Shown: positions 1 through 3,369 of the stretch, in pieces | How positions within the stretch are numbered: the first letter of the stretch is position 1 | Layout: every line of letters starts with the position of its first letter | Position numbers and translations under genes: made by a program | Notes under the pieces: model-generated | Seen by the model: the letters and a program-made list of their open reading frames with translations, nothing else | What the model was told of the DNA's origin: nothing | Database searches by the model: none | From: Gammaproteobacteria bacterium | GTDB lineage: Bacteria; Pseudomonadota; Gammaproteobacteria; Competibacterales; Competibacteraceae | Assembly (NCBI GenBank): GCA_020047885.1 | Contig: JAIFNF010000149.1 | Coordinates: 1 to 6,995, forward strand | DNA: 6,995 nt | Reading direction: 5' to 3'

Positions 1-91
1 GAAACGTCATGAGGGTTAGCCTCGTAAGCAAGCGTGTCAGCATGGCGGATATGCGCCATACCGTGCTGCACAGAGGCCATAGGCGGGTGAC
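1..91. repeat. Terminal direct repeat, left copy (circular overlap)
   Basis: Bases 1-91 are identical to 6905-6995. The repeat starts inside the 5' end of the methyltransferase gene and stops in the noncoding stretch upstream of it, with no transposon or phage-end features at the boundary. The simplest reading is a circular molecule opened at an arbitrary point, with one copy redundant, giving a unique circle of 6904 bp. A linear molecule with short terminal repeats is the less likely alternative. Confidence 0.9.
42..59. promoter_or_regulatory. 18-bp near-perfect palindrome at the methyltransferase start
   Basis: ATGGCG and CGCCAT are perfect inverted arms around GATATG, whose inner ATAT is also symmetric. 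The element covers the longer possible ATG of the methyltransferase gene (base 43, equal to 6947) and lies 28 bp upstream of the preferred start. It is repeated at 6946-6963 because of the terminal overlap. An operator or a 5'-leader hairpin for the methyltransferase-primase operon is possible; no binding protein can be assigned from sequence. Confidence 0.4.
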
Positions 92-161
92 AAGCGCGGC
101 CATCGTGGCCTATACTTTGTCTGCGTCCCGTCCTATTGCTGCTCTTCTGTACAGCGATTAA
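44..161 (-). promoter_or_regulatory. Leader/promoter interval of the methyltransferase-primase operon
   Basis: This short noncoding stretch separates the terminator at 162-198 from the methyltransferase gene, so the operon promoter should lie here. No convincing sigma70 pair is visible: TTGTCA (minus strand, 93-88) and TATAGG (minus strand, 114-109) are possible elements, but neither has a good partner. A perfect inverted repeat GGCCA-tcg-TGGCC lies at 98-110 and could be an operator. The assignment of promoter function rests on position. Confidence 0.35.
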
Positions 162-198
162 GAGAAACCCGCACTCAATGAATGAGGCGGGTTTTCTC
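162..198. terminator. Bidirectional rho-independent terminator
   Basis: Arms GAGAAACCCGC (162-172) and GCGGGTTTTCTC (187-198) pair with one bulged T. The stem continues inward as CTCA/TGAG with a five-base ATGAA loop and a bulged A at 173. On the plus strand the stem runs into TTTTCTCGTTTC, and on the minus strand into TTTCTCTT, so it can work in both directions. It lies just downstream of the minus-strand regulator/DUF1640 operon and separates it from the promoter region of the methyltransferase operon. Confidence 0.85.
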
Positions 199-209
199 GT
201 TTCTAGTAT

Positions 210-260
210 TTATTTTTTGCGCCGCCTATCCCGGTAGTCGCTATGCACGGAATTTTTCAT
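210..260 (-). CDS. Possible 16-residue basic peptide (hypothetical)
   Basis: The reading frame encodes MKNSVHSDYRDRRRKK. What supports it is a good Shine-Dalgarno sequence (GAGAGGA, 7 bases before the ATG) and its place at the end of the regulator/DUF1640 operon, with its stop 12 bases before the terminator hairpin. The C-terminal half is almost all basic and would suit nucleic-acid or membrane binding, but no family is recognised. It could equally be a remnant of a longer gene or a chance ORF; at this length coding statistics cannot decide. Confidence 0.35.
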   Translation of the reverse strand: MKNSVHSDYRDRRRKK

Positions 261-396
261 TTTGAAATCCTCTCACTGTTGTTGGACTGACACTCTTGGC
301 CTCTCGCTCTGAAGGTCGGTATTATCCGACGCTTCGGCCTCTAGCTCTGGCGTGGTTCCGATCTAGGTCGGCTTGATGTCAAGAATACTGCAAAAA
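261..396. other. Noncoding stretch with direct repeats and palindromes
   Basis: Between the DUF1640 gene and the 16-codon ORF. It holds two copies of a 14-bp sequence, GGCCTCTCGCTCTG (298-311) and GGCCTCTAGCTCTG (336-349), 38 bp apart with one mismatch. GTCGG-TATTAT-CCGAC (316-331 region) forms an inverted repeat around a -10-like hexamer at 320-325. A 14-bp palindrome with one mismatched pair, CCGATCTAGGTCGG, lies at 358-371. A weak plus-strand promoter (TTGGCC at 296-301, 18-bp spacer, TATTAT) would give a transcript antisense to the DUF1640 gene. No gene is evident. Confidence 0.4.
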
Positions 397-678
397 CTAA
401 ATCACCTTCGCAACTTTTGCCAAAATGCCGATGATGAGCGCTGATTGCAGAAAACCGATCCCGACAACCCAGCGGATTAACTCGGCTTTCGTTTCGGCCA
501 AATCCCTTTTAAGTTCGGCCTTGAGTAAATCCAAGTCTGATTTGGTGACTAAATCGCTAGCACTGGATTTCAGCACCGTTGCTAATGCCGTGGCTTGTGC
601 CTCCGCTTGATGTTCATCAATACCGGCATCTCGTAGCGTCTTCACATACGCCAGTGTGTCAAAGGTCAATGTGGTCAT
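397..678 (-). CDS. DUF1640 (CCDC90-like) coiled-coil membrane protein
   Basis: Ninety-three residues. The N-terminal part (about 4-35, TFDTLAYVKTLRDAGIDEHQAEAQA) is the usual start of DUF1640/CCDC90-like proteins. A heptad-like coiled coil follows (about 38-68, with repeated KSDLDLLKAELKRDLAETKAEL spacing), then one C-terminal membrane segment (about 69-92, WVVGIGFLQSALIIGILAKV). Members are short, membrane-anchored coiled-coil proteins in many Proteobacteria, often on mobile elements; their molecular role is unknown. The ATG overlaps the TGA of the upstream regulator gene by 4 bp and has a Shine-Dalgarno (GAGGA, 7-base spacer), so the two are translationally coupled. It is full length for the family. 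The family call is firm; any function, such as a membrane sensor or exclusion protein, would be a guess. Confidence 0.85.
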   Translation of the reverse strand: MTTLTFDTLAYVKTLRDAGIDEHQAEAQATALATVLKSSASDLVTKSDLDLLKAELKRDLAETKAELIRWVVGIGFLQSALIIGILAKVAKVI

Positions 679-1178
679 TTTTCATTCCTCTGTTGCCGTT
701 TCCGATAATCTCGCAAAATGTTTGCGCCAACAAATTCAGCGCCGCTGGCCGTTCGGCGTCCCGCTGCATTCAGACGACGCGCAATCTCACCGCCGGACAG
801 ACCACTTTCCAGCATCGCGCCGACCTCATTCATCAGCGCATCTTTTTCAGACTGGATTACACGCGGGGAGTGTTGTTCTACTGTGACTGTGTCGAACCTA
901 TCCAACGTGGCGTCAGCGTCATTACTGGCATGGTGTGGTGGTGGCAATACGCTAGTGGTATCCAGCGCCGCTGATAGCAGTTCCGAAACGATGTCATTCA
1001 ATGGCCGTGATTGCGCCGCCGCTGCGCCATCCAGCCGCCGCCGTAGAGTTTCCGGTATCCAGCACAACAGTTGCGCTTTCCCGTTCAGTGTCAGCTTGAC
1101 CCGCCGCCGTGCGCTGGCTTGCCGGTTGTACTCTCGAATCTTGCGGACCCGTTCTAGGTCGTCAATACGCGCAGCCAT
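675..1178 (-). CDS. Ribbon-helix-helix DNA-binding protein with C-terminal helix-turn-helix-like tail
   Basis: A protein of 167 residues. A basic N-terminal arm (about 9-30) leads into a probable MetJ/Arc-type ribbon-helix-helix fold at about 36-72: the strand QLLCWI, then PETLRRRLDGAAAAQSRPL and NDIVSELLSAAL, with the spacing usual for plasmid RHH regulators. A variable linker (73-112) follows. The C-terminal segment 113-163 (ESGLSGGEIARRLNAAGRRT...) resembles the small helix-turn-helix of serine recombinases, where the wording GLS-EIA-LN-G--T is common. It is not a recombinase, since no catalytic domain is present. The start has GAGG 9 bases upstream. It leads the operon with the DUF1640 gene. 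The likely role is an autoregulatory repressor or plasmid copy/partition regulator, inferred from fold and size. An accessory mobilisation protein is less likely because no relaxase is encoded. Confidence 0.7.
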   Translation of the reverse strand: MAARIDDLERVRKIREYNRQASARRRVKLTLNGKAQLLCWIPETLRRRLDGAAAAQSRPLNDIVSELLSAALDTTSVLPPPHHASNDADATLDRFDTVTVEQHSPRVIQSEKDALMNEVGAMLESGLSGGEIARRLNAAGRRTASGAEFVGANILRDYRKRQQRNEK

Positions 1179-1205
1179 ACCTGCTTACCTCTTTGAAAAG
1201 GTCAC

Positions 1206-1235
1206 ATCATAACAACAAATCATAGCGTCAAACAA
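1206..1235 (-). promoter_or_regulatory. Candidate sigma70 promoter of the RHH-DUF1640 operon
   Basis: On the minus strand, TTGTTT (1235-1230) and TATGAT (1211-1206) are 18 bp apart, about 28 bases upstream of the start codon and its Shine-Dalgarno. The -10 is good and the -35 is weak. The surrounding 80 bp are AT-rich compared with the gene, as expected for a promoter. Confidence 0.45.
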
Positions 1236-1243
1236 TCACCATA

Positions 1244-1275
1244 AATCAGCATGATTATTCAAGATTCGGCTGATT
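1244..1275. promoter_or_regulatory. Inverted repeat upstream of the RHH promoter, candidate operator
   Basis: AATCAGC (1244-1250) and GCTGATT (1269-1275) are perfect 7-bp inverted arms whose centres are 25 bp apart. They begin 9 bp upstream of the candidate -35. RHH repressors commonly bind short paired sites next to their own promoter, so this is a plausible autoregulatory site, but that link is inferred only from position. Confidence 0.35.
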
Positions 1276-1291
1276 ACCTTGAATTTTCATA

Positions 1292-1453
1292 ATGCGGGAC
1301 GTGCAGTACCTACCCGCCTCGGCATACCCAACACGGTTTGAAAGTGATAGCTCCCGCCAGCGCAGCAGGAAACTGGGAAGGAAAGGGCAGGAAGTGATCA
1401 GCGAACCCGCATCGAAAGCGTACAGACTGGACGAGGAGGAAAAGACTCCTTAG
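1292..1453 (+). CDS. Doubtful 53-codon ORF (hypothetical)
   Basis: An ATG-initiated frame of 53 residues runs through the GC-richer part of the intergenic region. The product is polar and charged: basic around residues 22-31 (RQRSRKLGRK) and acidic near the end (LDEEEK). No Shine-Dalgarno is visible before the ATG, no family is recognised, and the stop lies inside the hairpin at 1424-1463. It may be a gene remnant or chance. I list it because it nearly fills an otherwise unexplained interval. Confidence 0.15.
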   Translation: MRDVQYLPASAYPTRFESDSSRQRSRKLGRKGQEVISEPASKAYRLDEEEKTP

Positions 1454-1463
1454 TCGCCAGTTT
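1424..1463 (+). other. Stem-loop in the intergenic region
   Basis: ACTGG-(A)-CGA (1426-1434) pairs with TCG-CCAGT (1454-1461) with a single bulged A. The stem is extended inward by GGAG/CTCC (1435-1438 with 1446-1449) around a GAAAAGA loop, leaving TTAG unpaired. The outer end can add A-U and G-U pairs to 1424/1463. It is followed by TTTCTTAACG, so a weak plus-strand terminator or part of a structured RNA are both possible. The rest of 1276-1549 shows only a 12-bp direct repeat GGGAAGGAAAGG (1375-1386 and 1522-1533). Confidence 0.45.
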
Positions 1464-1549
1464 CTTAACGTTACGGTTCAGGCACGTTTTTAAAGAGCCT
1501 GTCGGTAGCTAAAAAATTGAAGGGAAGGAAAGGTAGGTAACTGCCAGCT

Positions 1550-1577
1550 TTTTCACTATAGGAACATGTGCTATTCT
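1550..1577 (+). promoter_or_regulatory. Candidate extended -10 promoter of the exported-protein gene
   Basis: TTTTCA (1550-1555), a 16-bp spacer, and TATTCT (1572-1577) with TG at 1569-1570, one base upstream, match the extended -10 form of a sigma70 promoter. The leader to the ATG would be about 87 bases. The cargo gene is the only plus-strand gene on the element, so it needs its own promoter. Confidence 0.5.
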
Positions 1578-1671
1578 GGATCTATCCGAACACGCCATTT
1601 CAACCTCGTAGCAAGTCTCAGACAGGCGTTAGACTGCTAACAACAGGTCTTAATTAAAGGGGAGAAAAACC

Positions 1672-2358
1672 ATGTCAAAGAAAACTTTATTAATTCGCCT
1701 TCTTACTAGTCTAATAGTAAGTTTTTCTTCAGCCACTTTTTCTGCAAATCCAGCTACTGATATTTCGGGTATACAACTCGGTAGTTCCTCCGCATCTGTT
1801 AAGCCACTTTTAACTAAAATCAACCAAAATTACAAAATTAAAGAGCAGTTAAACGCAAGTATAGCTTTTGTAAAAGAAGATAATAACCCTGACCTATTTT
1901 TAATAATTAGAAATAAAAATGACCTTATTTCTTTCATAGCGCGAGTTCAAACTCTCAATAAAGGTGAACGTATTAAAAAAGAAGCATTGATAGAAGCAAC
2001 TGAAGAAAAATATGGAAAACCAACAAAAGTGTCTGGAAATCTGGTAATGTGGGAATTCGATCAAAATGGCAATCTTAACCCAAAGGAACACTGTAAGTTT
2101 TCAACCCATACAAAAGATCTTTTTAATATGAAGGTTGAAATTATATTTCCAGAGGAGCGTGAATTTAAGTTAGAGGAGACTTGTAGCCGTCGGTATTATT
2201 TAAATATGATAGAAGATAAGGAAGCGCCTGGAATGATTTCTGGGTTTTCTGTCCAGCTTGCCGACATTAATCTGATACTCGAAGAACAACGACAAGCTGA
2301 AGTAGAAAAGAAGAAAGCAATTGAACAAGAGGCTAAAACAAACAAACCAAAATTATAA
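1672..2358 (+). CDS. Exported hypothetical protein, AT-rich cargo gene
   Basis: A protein of 228 residues. A Sec signal peptide is clear: KK near the N-terminus, a hydrophobic core (about 5-18), then SSATFSANP, with cleavage after A21 or A25. There is no lipobox cysteine. The mature part starts DISGIQLGSSSASVKPLL and later has EEKYGKPTK...MWEFD. This resembles the wording of a broad, uncharacterised proteobacterial group of small periplasmic proteins (G-I-x-L-G-x-S...V, then YGxP...W); the resemblance is from memory. Cysteines at 141 and 171 could form a disulfide. The tail from about 204 is charged and helical (EEQRQAEVEKKKAIEQE). A strong ribosome site (AAGGGGAG, 7-base spacer) precedes the ATG. 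The gene is far richer in A+T than the other genes here and is the only one on the plus strand, so it was probably acquired separately. Its function is unknown. Confidence 0.8.
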   Translation: MSKKTLLIRLLTSLIVSFSSATFSANPATDISGIQLGSSSASVKPLLTKINQNYKIKEQLNASIAFVKEDNNPDLFLIIRNKNDLISFIARVQTLNKGERIKKEALIEATEEKYGKPTKVSGNLVMWEFDQNGNLNPKEHCKFSTHTKDLFNMKVEIIFPEEREFKLEETCSRRYYLNMIEDKEAPGMISGFSVQLADINLILEEQRQAEVEKKKAIEQEAKTNKPKL

Positions 2359-2921
2359 TTACCATTTTTTGATAATTCACTTACCACTCATGACCGTGTA
2401 TAACACTTAACCATGCTACACACGGCAAAAAAATATAAATATTAAATGAAGAGCAATACTACAGAACTATCTAAATACCAATTGATTATTCCAGTCTTTA
2501 CCAGTTTATGGAATAAGGAAAAAGTCGGCACCTAACCCCACAAGCTGCTTTCAGTAGATCTCTCTCTCATTATCTTGAATTTCTGCTTTTCGATGCAGTC
2601 CGCAAGTGGGCTATCGGGTTGCTTGGCTGATTATTCTTTGCCGGGAAAAACAATTACGGTTAGCAAGGCGGGATTTTGGGATGTACAAAGAAAAATCGGG
2701 TTGCTGGTTGGTTACCACTGACCTTCGAGGCGTCCGGTGAAGCGGGACGTGGAGGGAGCGTAGCGAACCGCCACGGCTAAGCTCACCGGCGCGGGTAGGC
2801 AGATTGAAGCGGGATTGTACGCGGTGCCGGGCGTACCGGTAGGCTTCCGTAGGTTCGGCATTAGTATTTTGTAGTACTTTTCACCGTTAGCCCGTGGCCA
2901 TACAACGCCGTCCGTGGCTGT
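2359..2921. other. Noncoding stretch downstream of the cargo gene
   Basis: No gene longer than about 42 codons can be supported here. The left part to about 2580 is AT-rich and continues the composition of the cargo gene; the right part is GC-rich like the replication module. It contains the 11-bp direct repeat ATCGGGTTGCT (2613-2623 and 2695-2705), the 10-bp direct repeat TGAAGCGGGA (2738-2747 and 2805-2814), an imperfect tandem TAGTATTTTG/TAGTACTTTT (2862-2881), and the stem-loop at 2734-2789. A frame with ATG at 2593 runs for 42 codons without a ribosome site and is not called. An origin or a structured RNA here is possible, but nothing decides it. Confidence 0.4.
2734..2789. other. Large imperfect stem-loop in the intergenic region
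   Basis: CCGGTGA (2734-2740) pairs with TCACCGG (2783-2789). GC (2742-2743) pairs with GC (2781-2782) after one bulged A. After an internal loop, CGTGG (2748-2752) pairs with CCACG (2771-2775), enclosing an 18-base loop. This lies 133 bp beyond the end of the broken TubC-like frame on the minus strand. No U-tract follows on either strand, so it is not a standard intrinsic terminator; an origin, transfer site or RNA element would fit better. Confidence 0.45.
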
Positions 2922-3368
2922 TTATGTGGCTATGCCTCCCATCGTTCGCAGTGGTGGTACTGGAAAGCGAAGTAACCGCCGCTGCCGACCTCCAGTCGGA
3001 CGTTCCCGAACCGTGTGCGGTGGTTCTACCGACTGGTTTACACGGGAGAGAGTGACCCGGATAAACGCCTCGCTGTCATGGTCTGGGTTCGCAACGAGGG
3101 TTGCACCGACCGTCGCCATCATTTCCCGGACGTGCGGATCTGACCCAGCCTCCGGTGCCTCCAGCAGTTCGGCCTTGTGTGACCGTAGCCAGTCCCGTTA
3201 TGTCGCTGTCAGCTTTTCCGCCGGGTTGACCCGCAACGCCCCGCCGACCGCCTCCAGCCGATAGCCAGCGCGTTCCATGCGCTGTATGGCATCGATGTAG
3301 CGGATTTCCGGTACCGACGACGAAGCTTCATTCTTGATGATATAAGAACCATCAGCCGCGTCGGGCAT
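2922..3368 (-). pseudogene. TubC-N-docking-like small protein, interrupted by an in-frame TAA
   Basis: From the ATG at 3368 the frame gives 56 residues to a TAA at 3200-3198. It then continues open in the same frame for 91 more codons to a TAA at 2922-2924. The words on either side of the stop form one domain: RMERAGYRLEAVGGALRVNP and AEKLTAT before it, then RDWLRSHKAELLEA. That is the usual TubC N-terminal docking-like pattern (helix, strand pair, then R-x-x-L-x-x-HK-x-x-LL), often found next to phage primase genes. A single CAA-to-TAA change would explain the break. The gene begins one base after the primase stop codon (TAA-C-ATG), so it belongs to the same operon. A GTG at 3392 is a possible earlier start overlapping the primase. 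The last ~45 residues are rich in Arg and Pro and unrecognised. Alternatives are a genuine 56-residue product, a restart at the ATG pair near 3122, or a sequencing error. Confidence 0.6.
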
Positions 3369-3369
3369 G

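Noticed and set aside
280..380. CRISPR-like array from the 38-bp spaced repeats
   Set aside because: Only two 14-bp copies with one mismatch, no further units, and no Cas gene on the element.
718..1212. Plus-strand 164-codon frame antisense to the RHH gene
   Set aside because: Its composition (Ser/Arg/Ala-rich, no motif) is that of a reverse-strand shadow of a GC-rich gene; the minus frame has an RHH pattern, a Shine-Dalgarno and operon coupling.
1446..1479. Group II intron domain V-like ending (ACGTTACGGTTC)
   Set aside because: The matching 5' half of domain V is absent and there is no intron 5' end or reverse transcriptase; only the 3' tail resembles it.
2394..2425. Inverted repeat CCGTGT/ACACGG after the cargo gene, considered as its terminator
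   Set aside because: The stem is only 6 bp with a 20-base loop, and it is followed by an A-run rather than a T-run, so it does not meet the pattern of an intrinsic terminator on the plus strand; no minus-strand gene leads into it.
2446..2535. 29-codon plus-strand ORF after the cargo gene
   Set aside because: No Shine-Dalgarno before the ATG, and the length is within chance in AT-rich noncoding DNA.
2593..2721. 42-codon plus-strand ORF
   Set aside because: No ribosome site, no promoter, no recognisable family, and it crosses the AT-rich to GC-rich transition and one of the direct repeats.
2914..3264. Plus-strand 116-codon open frame starting MAVYVAMPPIV
   Set aside because: It lies opposite the TubC-like frame, is Arg/Ser-rich with no domain wording and has no ribosome site. 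The minus frame carries recognisable domain residues, so this is a shadow.
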